Shown here one piece after another: positions 8,340-16,688 of a DNA stretch of 48,550 bases (the first letter of the stretch is position 1; each line of letters starts with the position of its first letter). The position numbers and the translations under genes were made by a program. The notes under the pieces are model-generated. The model did no database searches and was not told the DNA's origin. It was given only the letters and a program-made list of their open reading frames with translations. The stretch is from Curvibacter sp. (GTDB taxonomy: Bacteria > Pseudomonadota > Gammaproteobacteria > Burkholderiales > Burkholderiaceae_C), in assembly GCA_020621965.1 (NCBI GenBank), contig JAHRYV010000014.1, forward strand, positions 20,849 through 69,398. Reading direction: 5' to 3'.

Positions 8340-9020
8340 ATGGTTGATTTCATCCGCACGCATCTGTACGACGTCCTCGGCCTGGTCCTGAGTCTGGGGG
8401 CGGTGGTGGTCTACCAGCTCTGTCTGCGCTGGCGCGACCGCCGCGACCCGACGGCCAGCGCCCTGTACGGCATGAATGCCGCGCGCATGGCCTGGGTGGA
8501 GGGCGTGATGCGCGACGGCAGGGACATCCTGGCCGTGCAGACCCTGCGCAATTCGACCATGGCGTCGAGTTTCATGGCCTCCACCGCCATCCTGCTCATC
8601 ATCGGCGTGCTCACGCTCAGCGCCCAGGGCGACAAGATGTCCGGGACCTGGCATGCGCTCAATGTGCTGGGCCAGCCCGGTGCCGACATCTGGCTGTTCA
8701 AGCTGCTGGTGATGTTGTTCGACCTGCTGTTCGCCTTTTTTTCCTTCTGCCTGTCGATCCGCCTGTACCACCACATCGGCTACCAGATCAACACCCCGGT
8801 GGACCTGCGCCGCGAGGTCACGCAACCGGCCCACGTGGGCGCCGAGCTCAACCGCGCCGCCATCTACTACCGTCTGGGCATGCGGGCCTACTACTTCACC
8901 GTGCCGCTGCTGTTCTGGCTGTTCGGCCCCTTGCTGATGGTCGGGGCCACGGCGCTGATGATCTATTTCCTCTACCACCTGGACCGCGCGCCGCGCAGCG
9001 CGTCCGACCTGATGGGTTAG
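8340..9020 (+). CDS. DUF599 family membrane protein
   Basis: 226 residues. Hydrophobic helices occur near residues 8-25 (YDVLGLVLSLGAVVVYQ), 77-96, 120-142 (LFKLLVMLFDLLFAFFSFCL) and 185-210. The segment NAARMAWVEGVM..ILAVQTLRNSTMASSFMAST and the RLGMRAYYFTVPLLFWLFGP block are typical of DUF599, a conserved inner-membrane family of unknown function. ATG at 8340 gives the family's usual length; an open frame extends much further upstream but is the shadow of the PHP gene on the other strand. CACAAT at 8328-8333 ends six bases before the ATG, so the mRNA may lack a leader. The diguanylate cyclase gene follows in the same direction after a gap of 50 bases. Confidence 0.9.
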   Translation: MVDFIRTHLYDVLGLVLSLGAVVVYQLCLRWRDRRDPTASALYGMNAARMAWVEGVMRDGRDILAVQTLRNSTMASSFMASTAILLIIGVLTLSAQGDKMSGTWHALNVLGQPGADIWLFKLLVMLFDLLFAFFSFCLSIRLYHHIGYQINTPVDLRREVTQPAHVGAELNRAAIYYRLGMRAYYFTVPLLFWLFGPLLMVGATALMIYFLYHLDRAPRSASDLMG

Positions 9021-9070
9021 GGCCTGCTCGCACCTGGGCGGCTCATGTGAACAGACCTTGGTCGCACCGC

Positions 9071-10210
9071 ATGCTGTCGCTCGACCTGCGCTCCCTCATC
9101 ATCATGAGCGGCATCATGTCGCTGATGATGGCGGTGGTGCTGGCCTTCATGCGCATGGGTTATCCGCGCAGCATCCGGGGCCTGGGGCTGTGGGCCGGCG
9201 CGCCGGCCCTGGTCGCCCTGTCCACGCTGATGTTTGCCGGCCGCGGCGCGCTGCCGGACGCCATCTCGATCCTGGGCGCCAATCTGATGCTGTTGAGCGG
9301 CATCGCGCTGTATTACTTCGGTGCCGAGCGCTTCTATGGCCGCCCGATCTCCTGGCGCCTCTGGGGCGGGGTCCTGTTGGCGCTGGTGCCGCTGCTGGGC
9401 TGGTACACCCTGGTCGAGCCGGACTACAACGTCCGCGTGCTGCTGGTCTCGCTGACCTGGGCCGCCATGATGCTGTCGCTGGCCTGGCTGATCTGGCGCC
9501 AGGGGCGTGCCGTGTTCTCGACCCGCTTCGCCGTGGTGCTGGCGGTGATGCACGGTGGTGTGCTGCTGCTGCGTTTCGTCTCGGCGTGGATGCCGCTGCC
9601 CGAGGAGGGGCTGCTGACGCCCACGAGCATCCAGACCCTCTACGTCGCGGTCAATGCCTTCATGACGCTGGCCCTCAGCGTGGCGCTGATCCTCATGGCG
9701 GGTGACCGGCTGCGCGAGGAGTTCGAGCAGCTCGCCGCGCGCGACGCCCTGACCAATGTGCTGACGCGCCGCGCCTTCCTGGCCGCCTGCGAGCAGGAAC
9801 TGGCGCGCTGCCGCCGGTACGGGCGCAGCATGGCCTTGCTGTTGCTCGACATCGACCACTTCAAGGCCGTCAACGACACCTACGGTCACCAGACGGGCGA
9901 CCGCGTGCTGGTGGATTTCGTGGGGCGCATCCAGTCGCTGCTGCGCCAACCGGATCTGCTGGCCCGCTTCGGCGGCGAGGAGTTCGTCGTGTTGCTGCCG
10001 GAGACCAAGCAGGACGAGGCCGTGGCGGTGGCCGAGCGCATCCTCGCGGAGGTGGCTGCGCCGCACGACGGCGTGCCGGCCATCACGGTGAGCATCGGGG
10101 TGGCGACCAACCGGCCCGACGAGATGGCGCTCGACACGGTGCTGGCGCGGGCCGACAAGGCCCTGTACAAGGCCAAGGCCGAAGGCCGCAACCGCGTCGA
10201 AGTCGCCTAG
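9071..10210 (+). CDS. Membrane-anchored diguanylate cyclase
   Basis: 379 residues. Residues 1 to about 210 contain six or seven hydrophobic helices; the GGDEF domain occupies about 220-379. The active-site motif RFGGEEF has GGEEF at 301-305, the substrate block DIDHFKAVNDTYGHQTGDRVL is intact, and RQPD at 292-295 lies exactly five residues before GGEEF, forming the inhibitory I-site. It should therefore make cyclic di-GMP from GTP at the membrane with product feedback. The membrane part probably senses an unknown signal. ATG at 9071 (MLSLDLRS) is preferred as a natural start; a GTG at 9047 would add eight residues. It ends on CTAG, whose two strands supply the stop codons of this gene and of the convergent recJ. 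Confidence 0.92.
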   Translation: MLSLDLRSLIIMSGIMSLMMAVVLAFMRMGYPRSIRGLGLWAGAPALVALSTLMFAGRGALPDAISILGANLMLLSGIALYYFGAERFYGRPISWRLWGGVLLALVPLLGWYTLVEPDYNVRVLLVSLTWAAMMLSLAWLIWRQGRAVFSTRFAVVLAVMHGGVLLLRFVSAWMPLPEEGLLTPTSIQTLYVAVNAFMTLALSVALILMAGDRLREEFEQLAARDALTNVLTRRAFLAACEQELARCRRYGRSMALLLLDIDHFKAVNDTYGHQTGDRVLVDFVGRIQSLLRQPDLLARFGGEEFVVLLPETKQDEAVAVAERILAEVAAPHDGVPAITVSIGVATNRPDEMALDTVLARADKALYKAKAEGRNRVEVA

Positions 10211-11916
10211 ACTTCCGCGCCTTCGACCAGGAAACGCACGCGCCGCGTGCCCTGCCACTCGTCGGCATCGAGCCGGAAGGCCAGCAGCACGCGGGCCGGC
10301 AGGGGCTCGGTGCGGCCGAACCAGATGCCGTCCACCGGCTGGCCCTGGTGCTTGAGTTTGAGTGCCAGGTGTTTCTCCCCCACCAGGCGCTGCGACAGCA
10401 CTTCCACCTCTTCGCTGAAGGTCGGCGGCGCAAAACCCTGGCCCCAGACCTCGCGCTGCAGCGTGTCCACCATGTCGGCGCGGCGGTACTCCACCGGCAG
10501 CACGCCGTCGGTCTCCAGCCGGCGTGTCAGCGTGGCGGCATCCAGCCATTCCTGCGCCACCGCGATCAGCCCCTGTTCGAAGACGTCGAGATGCTCCTCG
10601 GCAATGGTGCAGCCGGCCGCCATGGCGTGGCCGCCGAAGCGCAGCAGCACGCCGGGATGGCGTTTGGCCACCAGGTCCAGCGCGTCGCGCAGGTGAAAGC
10701 CGGGGATGGAGCGGCCCGAGCCTTTGAGCTCGTGCTCCTTGCCTGGCGCCTGGCTGGCCGCGAAGACGAAACTCGGCCGGTGCAGCTTGTCCTTCAGGCG
10801 CGAGGCCACGATGCCCACCACGCCTTCGTGGAAGTCGGGGTCGAACACACACAGCGCCGGCGGCGGCTCCTCGGATTCGTCGTACAGCGACTCGACGATC
10901 TCCATCGCCTGCTCGCGCATTTCGCCTTCGATCTCGCGCCGCTCGCGGTTGATGCCGTCGAGCGTGCGCGCCAGCTCGGCGCCGCGCGCGGCATCGTCCG
11001 TGAGCAGGCATTCGATGCCCAGTGTCATGTCGGCCAGGCGGCCGGCGGCATTGATGCGCGGGCCCAGGGCAAAACCGAAGTCGAAGGTGGTGGCCACGGT
11101 CGCCTTGCGTGCGGCCACTTCGAACAGCGCGGCCAGGCCCGGCGGCAGCGCGCCGGCGCGCACGCGCTTCAAGCCCTGCGCCACCAGGCGGCGGTTGTTG
11201 GGGTCGAGTTTCACCACATCGGCCACCGTGCCCAGGGCCACCAGGGGCAGCAGGGTGTCGAGTTTCGGCTGGCTGGCGGCATCGAAGATGCCACGCTGGC
11301 GCAGCTCGGCGCGCAGCGCCAGCAGCACGTAGAACATCACGCCCACACCGGCCATGGATTTGCTCTCGAAGGTGCAGCCCGGCTGGTTGGGGTTGACGAT
11401 GACCTCGGCCTGCGGCAGCGCCGGGCCGGGCAGGTGGTGGTCGGTCACCAGCACCTGCAGGCCCAGTTCACGCGCCACGGCCACGCCGTCCACGCTGGCG
11501 ATGCCGTTGTCCACGGTGATCAGCACGTCGGCGCCGCTGTCTTTCACGCGCCGCGCGATCGGCGGCGTGAGGCCATAGCCGTCGACCACGCGGTCGGGCA
11601 CCAGGTAGCTCACCTGCTGCGCGCCGAGCATGCGCAGGCCGCGCACGCCGACGGCGCAGGCGGTGGCGCCGTCGCAGTCATAGTCGGCCACGATGCACAG
11701 CCTCTTGTTTTGCGCGATGGCATCGGCCAGCAGCACAGCGGCTTCGGCGGCGCCCTTGAGCGTGGCCGGCGGCAGCAGGCGCGCCAGCGCGTCGTCCAGC
11801 TCGTCCTTGCTGGCCACGCCGCGCGCGGCGTACAGGCGTGCCAGTAGCGGGTGCACGCCGGCCTGCTCCAGCGCCCAGGCGGCGCGCGGCGGGATGTCGC
11901 GGGTGACGATTTTCAT
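10207..11916 (-). CDS. recJ: Single-stranded-DNA-specific exonuclease RecJ
   Basis: 569 residues, the normal RecJ length. Motif I VADYDCDGA (residues 76-83) and DHH motif TDHHLPG (158-164) supply the metal ligands; the DHHA1 domain shows GSGRSIPGFHLRDALD and RFGGHAMAAGCTI. RecJ degrades single-stranded DNA 5' to 3' and acts in RecF-pathway recombination and in mismatch and base-excision repair. Its ATG overlaps the TGA of the RpfE-like gene (ATGA at 11916-11913), so the two form a coupled operon. The stop overlaps that of the convergent diguanylate cyclase on CTAG. Confidence 0.97.
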   Translation of the reverse strand: MKIVTRDIPPRAAWALEQAGVHPLLARLYAARGVASKDELDDALARLLPPATLKGAAEAAVLLADAIAQNKRLCIVADYDCDGATACAVGVRGLRMLGAQQVSYLVPDRVVDGYGLTPPIARRVKDSGADVLITVDNGIASVDGVAVARELGLQVLVTDHHLPGPALPQAEVIVNPNQPGCTFESKSMAGVGVMFYVLLALRAELRQRGIFDAASQPKLDTLLPLVALGTVADVVKLDPNNRRLVAQGLKRVRAGALPPGLAALFEVAARKATVATTFDFGFALGPRINAAGRLADMTLGIECLLTDDAARGAELARTLDGINRERREIEGEMREQAMEIVESLYDESEEPPPALCVFDPDFHEGVVGIVASRLKDKLHRPSFVFAASQAPGKEHELKGSGRSIPGFHLRDALDLVAKRHPGVLLRFGGHAMAAGCTIAEEHLDVFEQGLIAVAQEWLDAATLTRRLETDGVLPVEYRRADMVDTLQREVWGQGFAPPTFSEEVEVLSQRLVGEKHLALKLKHQGQPVDGIWFGRTEPLPARVLLAFRLDADEWQGTRRVRFLVEGAEV

Positions 11917-12833
11917 GGGGTTCCGAGTATGTCAGACGGGTGCTGCGGCCTGAGTCGGCCCACGAGCCGGGACCAGGCGCCGCGGCGCACGGGCGTGTAG
12001 CGGCGCGCGGTCAGTTCGCTGCACAGCGTCAACATGACGGGCTGGCCGGCGTCCAGCGCGGCATGCGCCTCGGCCAGTTGCGCATCGAGGGCGTGCCAGG
12101 CGCGCGACCACGTTGCCCAGTCGCCGCGCAGGGCATGCGGCGCCAGAGCGTCCAGCACCCGCACGGCGGGGCGGGCCGTCGGCATCGTGGGCAGGGCACC
12201 GCTGCCGCTGAGCCAGAAGGAGTTGACCGCGGGCACCCCGCGCTCGGCGCGCAGCTCGGTGACGGCATGGGTGTAGAGCAGCATCTGCATCTCGTTTTGC
12301 AGCCGGCGCAGCAGCGGCGAGCGGGGCAGCCAGGGGCCCACGTCGCGGCCGATGACACGCTCCAGCGAGGCCGTGGTCAGCCCGTCCAGGGGAGCGCCGC
12401 TCACCAGCCAGCGCAAAGGCTGGTCGTAATGCAGGCTCAGGCCGTCCTCGGCAAAGAAAGGCGACATGGCCGCGAGCAGGGCGCGCGACTCGTCCGCGCG
12501 CAGGTCCAGCGTCTGCGGATCGCGCAGGCTCACGCGGGCCTGGCCCAGTTCCCAGTGGCTGGGAATGACGAAGGCCCAGGCCTGCGCGCCGGCACCGGGC
12601 AGGCCCAGTTCATGGGCCCGCAGCGCGGCCCAGGGCGGCGCCAGCGGATCCAGGCCGCGGGCTTGCGCCTGCAGCTGCTCATGGGCGCTGACGTGGCTGT
12701 CTTGCGGCAGCGTCTGTACGGGTTCGGGGCCCAGCTTTTGCAGCAGACCCTGCAGTTGCGGGAGCTGCAGGGTGCGCAACAGGTCCCGGGCGAGCGGGTC
12801 GTCGCTGAGGGCGTAGGGAATCAGCACATGCAT
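11913..12833 (-). CDS. Conserved hypothetical protein, RpfE-like, coupled to recJ
   Basis: 306 residues, soluble, no signal peptide. It starts MHVLIPYALSDDPLARDLL and contains ALRAHELGLPGAG, AFVIPSHWELGQARVSLRDP, RWLVSGAPLDGLTTASLERVIGRDV, LLRRLQNEMQMLLYTHAVTELR and GVPAVNSFWLSGSGALP. I recognise this as the family annotated RpfE-type or wrongly as cofactor-independent phosphoglycerate mutase in Burkholderiales and Xanthomonads; its activity is unknown. ATG at 12833 is chosen because MHVLIPYA is a natural start, although the frame stays open for 16 more codons. GACAAT at 12845-12840 ends six bases before it, so a leaderless transcript is possible. It overlaps recJ by four bases and is divergent from lolC. 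Confidence 0.75.
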   Translation of the reverse strand: MHVLIPYALSDDPLARDLLRTLQLPQLQGLLQKLGPEPVQTLPQDSHVSAHEQLQAQARGLDPLAPPWAALRAHELGLPGAGAQAWAFVIPSHWELGQARVSLRDPQTLDLRADESRALLAAMSPFFAEDGLSLHYDQPLRWLVSGAPLDGLTTASLERVIGRDVGPWLPRSPLLRRLQNEMQMLLYTHAVTELRAERGVPAVNSFWLSGSGALPTMPTARPAVRVLDALAPHALRGDWATWSRAWHALDAQLAEAHAALDAGQPVMLTLCSELTARRYTPVRRGAWSRLVGRLRPQHPSDILGTP

Positions 12834-12839
12834 GACGGT

Positions 12840-12845
12840 ATTGTC
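12840..12845 (-). promoter_or_regulatory. Candidate -10 element giving a leaderless start
   Basis: GACAAT followed by ACCGTC and the ATG of the RpfE-like gene: the same six-base spacing as seen at the M50 protease and other genes in this window. Confidence 0.4.
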
Positions 12846-12883
12846 GCGCGGCGCGAGGTATGCAGAGGGTTCCAAGGGCATCC

Positions 12884-12889
12884 TTGATA
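12884..12889 (+). promoter_or_regulatory. Candidate -10 element of lolC
   Basis: GATAAT, five of six consensus matches, 24 bases before the chosen lolC start; it predicts a leader of about 18 bases. Confidence 0.4.
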
Positions 12890-12913
12890 ATGCGTGGCTT
12901 CAGGCAATTACCC

Positions 12914-14170
12914 ATGCAAATCCCCTACGAACTGCTGCTGGGCTGGCGCTACACCCGCGCCGGCCGCGCCACGCGGCGCAACGGTTTCATCTCCTTCATC
13001 TCGGGCGTGTCCATGCTGGGCATCGCGCTGGGTGTGGCCGCGCTCATCATCGTGCTCAGCGTGATGAACGGTTTCCAGAAGGAGGTGCGCGACCGCATGC
13101 TGGGCGTGGTCTCGCACATCGAGATCTTTTCACCCTACGGTGCCGCCCTGCCCGACGTGGCCAAAACGCTGGCCGAGGTCAAGGCCCATCCGCAGGTGAT
13201 TGGCGCGGCGCCCTTCATCGGCACCCAGGCCCTGCTGGCGCGCGGCGAGGACATGAAAGGCGCCATCGTGCGCGGCATCGACCCGGCGCTGGAGGGTGAC
13301 GTGACCGAACTGGCCGCCGGCCTCAAGAGCGGTGCGCTGGCGCGCCTGCTGCCGGGCGAGTTCGGCATCGTGCTGGGGCGCGACCTGGCACGCCAGCTCG
13401 GCGTGCGTGAAGGCGACAAGGTCACCCTGGTGGCGCCCAGCGGCCAGGTGACACCCGCCGGCGTGGTGCCGCGCCTCAAGCAGATGACGGTGGTCGGCAC
13501 CTTCGACTCCGGCCACTACGAATACGACGCCGGCATGGCCATGATCCACGTGGACGATGCCGCGCGCATCTTCCGCCTGGAAGGCCCGACCGGCATCCGC
13601 CTCAAGCTCAAGGACCTGCACCAGGCGCGCGAGGTCGGCGCGCAGCTGGCCGCCAGCCTGAGCGGCGATCTGCTGATCCGCGACTGGACACGGCAGAACC
13701 GCAACTGGTTCGCCGCCGTGCAGCTGGAAAAACGCATGATGTTCATCATCCTCACGCTCATCGTCGCGGTGGCCGCCTTCAACCTGGTGAGCACGCTGGT
13801 GATGACGGTGACCGACAAACGCGCCGACATCGCCATCCTGCGCACCCTGGGCGCCAGCCCGGGCAGCATCATGGGCATCTTCGTGGTGCAGGGCGCCGCG
13901 GTGGGCGTGATCGGCACCCTGGCCGGCCTGCTGCTGGGCCTGGGTGTGGCCTTCAACATCGACGTTATCGTGCCGACGCTGGAGCGCCTGCTGGGCGCCA
14001 GCTTCCTGCCGCGCGACATCTACCTCATCAGCCGCATGCCCAGCGACCCGCAAAGCAGCGACATCATGCCCATCGGCGTCATCTCCCTGGTGCTGGCTTT
14101 CGTCGCCACCATTTATCCCAGCTGGCGCGCCAGCCGCGTGAACCCGGCGGAGGCGCTGCGTTATGAGTGA
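12914..14170 (+). CDS. lolC: Lipoprotein-releasing ABC permease LolC/LolE
   Basis: 418 residues. One membrane helix near residues 25-50 ([21 protein letters not shown]), a periplasmic domain of about 220 residues, then three helices from about 276 ([19 protein letters not shown]), 320 and 380: the LolC/E topology with MacB-like periplasmic core and C-terminal FtsX domain ([20 protein letters not shown]). It forms the inner-membrane complex that extracts outer-membrane lipoproteins and hands them to LolA. Only one permease gene is present here, so it may act as a homodimer (LolF-like) or its partner is elsewhere. ATG at 12914 ([17 protein letters not shown]) matches the family start. It overlaps lolD by eight bases. 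Confidence 0.94.
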   Translation: MQIPYELLLGWRYTRAGRATRRNGFISFISGVSMLGIALGVAALIIVLSVMNGFQKEVRDRMLGVVSHIEIFSPYGAALPDVAKTLAEVKAHPQVIGAAPFIGTQALLARGEDMKGAIVRGIDPALEGDVTELAAGLKSGALARLLPGEFGIVLGRDLARQLGVREGDKVTLVAPSGQVTPAGVVPRLKQMTVVGTFDSGHYEYDAGMAMIHVDDAARIFRLEGPTGIRLKLKDLHQAREVGAQLAASLSGDLLIRDWTRQNRNWFAAVQLEKRMMFIILTLIVAVAAFNLVSTLVMTVTDKRADIAILRTLGASPGSIMGIFVVQGAAVGVIGTLAGLLLGLGVAFNIDVIVPTLERLLGASFLPRDIYLISRMPSDPQSSDIMPIGVISLVLAFVATIYPSWRASRVNPAEALRYE

Positions 14171-14843
14171 TTCCAAGATCGTGCTGCAGGCCACGGGCCT
14201 GGACAAGCGCTACACCGAAGGCCGGCTCGACGTGCACGTGCTGCGCGGCGTGGACCTGCAGGTGCATGCCGGCGAGATCCTGGCCGTGGTCGGGGCCTCC
14301 GGCTCGGGCAAGAGCACGCTCTTGCATCTGCTGGGCGGGCTCGATGCCCCCAGCAGCGGACGCGTGCAGCTGATGGGGCAGGATTTCTCCACGCTTTCGC
14401 AGACCGTGCAGGGCCGCCTGCGCAACCAGCACCTGGGTTTCGTCTACCAGTTCCACCACCTGCTGCCCGAGTTCAGCGCGCTGGACAACGTGGCCATGCC
14501 GCTGTGGATCCGTCGCATGGACCGCGAGCAGGCCGCGCAGGCGGCCAGCCGCATGCTGGAAGCGGTAGGACTGAAGGAGCGGCTGCTGCATCGTCCGGCC
14601 GAGCTGTCGGGCGGCGAGCGCCAGCGCGTGGCCATTGCCCGCGCGCTGGTGACGCAGCCGGCCTGTGTGCTGGCGGACGAGCCCACCGGCAACCTGGACC
14701 GCGGTACCGCCGAGGGGGTGTTCGAACTCATGCTGAAACTCGCGCGCGAGCAGGGCACCGCCTTCATCGTCGTTACGCACGACGCCACGCTGGCGGCGCG
14801 CTGCCAGCGCCAGCTGCGGCTGGAGCAAGGACGGCTGGTCTAG
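14163..14843 (+). CDS. lolD: Lipoprotein-releasing ABC ATPase LolD
   Basis: 226 residues. Walker [10 protein letters not shown] (44-52), the ABC signature LSGGERQR (148-155) and Walker [13 protein letters not shown] (168-179) are complete, and the Q-loop region [16 protein letters not shown] is characteristic of LolD, where it couples to LolC/E. It hydrolyses ATP on the cytoplasmic face to drive lipoprotein release. The ATG lies inside the 3' end of lolC (8-base overlap), so translation is coupled. LspA, which matures the same lipoprotein substrates, is encoded at 36.6-37.1 kb. Confidence 0.97.
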   Translation: MSDSKIVLQATGLDKRYTEGRLDVHVLRGVDLQVHAGEILAVVGASGSGKSTLLHLLGGLDAPSSGRVQLMGQDFSTLSQTVQGRLRNQHLGFVYQFHHLLPEFSALDNVAMPLWIRRMDREQAAQAASRMLEAVGLKERLLHRPAELSGGERQRVAIARALVTQPACVLADEPTGNLDRGTAEGVFELMLKLAREQGTAFIVVTHDATLAARCQRQLRLEQGRLV

Positions 14844-14868
14844 TTGCCGAGGAGCACCGGAGGGCGGC

Positions 14869-15108
14869 TCAGGTGCCGCCGAGGTCGCGGCGCTTCTGCT
14901 CGAACTCTTCGCGCTCGATCTCGCCGCGCGCATAGCGCTGCGCCAGGATCTCCAGCGCGCTCGGCGGCTCGGGGGTGCGCCGGTCGGTGGTGCCGGCCAG
15001 CAGGCGGACCAGCACGATCACGCCCACGATGCCCAGCCCCCAGAACAGCAGCATGCCCCAGCCCATGCCGCCGTAGCCCCAGCCACCGCCCCAGTTGCCG
15101 AACATCAT
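14869..15108 (-). CDS. Small SHOCT-domain membrane protein
   Basis: 79 residues. A Gly/Trp/Met-rich start (MMFGNWGGGWGYGGMGWGM) leads into one hydrophobic helix (about 19-38), followed by a C-terminal SHOCT domain (ALEILAQRYARGEIEREEFE). SHOCT is a short domain found at the ends of many proteins and thought to mediate oligomerisation. AGAGGAG upstream is a good ribosome binding site. It lies 42 bases downstream of the Met/Gly-repeat CpxP-like gene in the same direction, so the two are probably co-transcribed; SHOCT proteins of this kind often accompany copper or envelope-stress genes (family knowledge, not shown here). Confidence 0.88.
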   Translation of the reverse strand: MMFGNWGGGWGYGGMGWGMLLFWGLGIVGVIVLVRLLAGTTDRRTPEPPSALEILAQRYARGEIEREEFEQKRRDLGGT

Positions 15109-15150
15109 GACCGCTCCTCTGGTGGCGCTGGCGAGCGCATCAGCGCGGAC

Positions 15151-15744
15151 TCAGTCATTGCCCATCATCCAGCCGCGGCGGCGGTAGCTGCGCAGCTGGT
15201 CCTTCTGTTCCTTGGTGAGCACGGCCTCGATGCGGTTGTGCGCCTCCACCGACGCCTCCAGCAACTGGCGGCGCAGCTCGGCGATCTTCATGGCCTGTTT
15301 GCCGATGGCCGCCGGGTCGCGCTTGTCGGCGCTGAACAGATCGCGCATGTGGGCGCGTTCGTCCTGGAGCTTGCCCATGACGCTCCAGTTCTTGCGCCGC
15401 GTCTCGTCCTGGATCTGGTCGATCTTGGCCAGCTGCTGTTCGTTCAGGTCCAGCAGGTGCAGCGGGCCACCGTAGCCCATCATGCCGCCGCGGCCGTAGC
15501 CGCCCATCATGCCCGGGCCGTAACCCGGACCGTAAGCCTGACCGTCGCCGGGGCCGTAGCCGCCCATCATGCCGCCGCGGCCATAACCGCCCATCATGCC
15601 GGGCCCATAACCCGAGCCGTAGCCGCCCATCATGCCCGGGCCGTAACCGGCGGGAGGGCCATCGCCGCGCGGCGGTGTCTGGGCCTGCGCGGCGCCCGTG
15701 CAAGCGGTCAGCACCGCCAGCAGTACCAGGGTCGATGTCTTCAT
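15151..15744 (-). CDS. Periplasmic Spy/CpxP-like protein with Met/Gly repeats
   Basis: 197 residues. A signal peptide (MKTSTLVLLAVLTACTGAAQAQ) is followed from about residue 30 to 92 by repeats built on YGPGMMGG and YGRGGMMGG, then an alpha-helical half (about 97-190) with LLDLNEQQLAKIDQIQDE and EAVLTKEQKDQL, the LTxxQ type motifs of Spy/CpxP proteins. Such proteins are periplasmic chaperones or metal-stress sensors. The MM pairs resemble methionine-rich Cu(I)-binding segments of periplasmic copper proteins (inference). LTAC could be read as a lipobox, so lipidation is possible. The repeat is visible in DNA at about 15474-15655. GGAGG precedes the ATG. The SHOCT gene follows. Confidence 0.88.
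   Translation of the reverse strand: MKTSTLVLLAVLTACTGAAQAQTPPRGDGPPAGYGPGMMGGYGSGYGPGMMGGYGRGGMMGGYGPGDGQAYGPGYGPGMMGGYGRGGMMGYGGPLHLLDLNEQQLAKIDQIQDETRRKNWSVMGKLQDERAHMRDLFSADKRDPAAIGKQAMKIAELRRQLLEASVEAHNRIEAVLTKEQKDQLRSYRRRGWMMGND
15474..15655 (-). repeat. In-frame Gly/Tyr/Met-coding repeat
   Basis: Six or more imperfect units of 18-27 bases containing GGCATGATGGGCGGCTA or close variants, within the CpxP-like gene. Unit length and inserts vary in steps of three, so the frame is kept. Unit number is likely to differ between strains. Confidence 0.85.
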
Positions 15745-16066
15745 GGTTCAACCTCCATTCCGGTGAGATGGGGCGCCGGTATGTGTTGTGCGCCGGCACC
15801 GTCGCTTGGCCATCCTAATCCTCGTATCTGCAATTAGCCAGCAATACCCCGCCCGGTGACAACAGCACGCTCGGCCCGCCACGTCGTCCCGGGGCCTGCC
15901 CGGGCCCGCTCATGCGGGCGCTGTTGTGCTTTGAGCACCACAAAAGTGCTTGTTTGGCCGTTTTTTGTGCGTTATTTGTGTATTTTTTGTCGCCGCTCGT
16001 TGCGGCTGGAGGCGGGCTTGGGTAGAAATACCATCTTTCGATAATGGTCATTAAAAGGGAGTCCAC
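15745..16066. promoter_or_regulatory. 322-base divergent intergenic region
   Basis: No gene is supported here. The left part serves the CpxP-like gene (minus). AGCAC/GTGCT (15939-15943 / 15951-15955) is a small inverted repeat. The right part is AT-rich for this genome, with GTTTTTTGTGCGTTATTTG and TATTTTTTG. Just before the hemerythrin gene, ACCAT/ATGGT (16030-16034 / 16044-16048) flank TTTCGATA; the overlapping GATAAT could be a -10 element, which would place the inverted repeat over the promoter. Confidence 0.35.
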
Positions 16067-16612
16067 ATGTTCACGCTATTTCGTTCCAAGTCGGCCACGT
16101 CCGACGCGCCCAACTCGCCCGCCGCTCGCAGTGATGGGCGTGCCCAGGCGTCGGCCGCGCAGGCCGGCACCGCGCCGGGCACCGGGATCCGCTACAGCCC
16201 GACGCTGCTCGATGAGCTGAAGAACGATCACCGACAGTTGCTGGCCATCTACATGGCGATCAAGACCGCTTTTGACCAGCGCGACTACGCGACGGTCTCT
16301 GCCAAGCTGAACGAATTCCGCCTCGGTCTGCAGGGGCATCTGCTGACCGAGAACGTGCGTTTCTACATCTACCTCGACCGCGTCCACGGCCACGACGAGA
16401 TGAACTCCGATCTGATCCGGGGTTTCCGCAAGGAGATGGACGGCATCGGCCGGGCAGCGCTGAACTTCCTGAAGAAATACGAGATGATCGGCGTCGACAA
16501 GGAACTCGCAGGAGCGTTTGCCAAGGACTTCGCCGAGATCGGCACCGTTCTGGGCGAGCGCATCGAGCGGGAAGAGAGCACGCTCTACCCCTTGTACATC
16601 CCGACCGCCTGA
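16067..16612 (+). CDS. Hemerythrin-domain protein
   Basis: 181 residues. After a low-complexity, Ala/Ser-rich first 40 residues comes a four-helix hemerythrin-like domain: NDHRQLL (His55), GHLLTENV (His91, Glu95), DRVHGHDEM and EREESTLYPLY supply likely di-iron ligands. Bacterial single-domain hemerythrins bind oxygen or nitric oxide or act in iron and redox sensing. The gene stands alone; the ATG has a strong ribosome binding site (AAAAGGGAG just upstream), unlike many neighbours. A small inverted repeat ACCAT/ATGGT over the putative -10 hints at repressor control. The precise role is unknown. Confidence 0.87.
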   Translation: MFTLFRSKSATSDAPNSPAARSDGRAQASAAQAGTAPGTGIRYSPTLLDELKNDHRQLLAIYMAIKTAFDQRDYATVSAKLNEFRLGLQGHLLTENVRFYIYLDRVHGHDEMNSDLIRGFRKEMDGIGRAALNFLKKYEMIGVDKELAGAFAKDFAEIGTVLGERIEREESTLYPLYIPTA

Positions 16613-16688
16613 GCGCAGGGCGTGCGCCGCGGCCGGTGGGTGGTGAGCACCTACGCCCGCTGCCCCCGCTTGCGGCATGATCCGGTGC

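Noticed and set aside
13738-14843. LolC/LolD as a MacB-type drug exporter
   Set aside because: The single-helix start, periplasmic domain size and the LolD-specific [10 protein letters not shown] segment fit lipoprotein release.
15474-15655. Short regular repeats that could suggest a CRISPR array
   Set aside because: Units are too short, have no unique spacers, and encode an in-frame Gly/Tyr/Met repeat of the CpxP-like protein.
15815-16066. An 83-codon minus-strand frame in the hemerythrin intergenic region
   Set aside because: No ribosome binding site, no domain, and it spans the promoter region of the hemerythrin gene.
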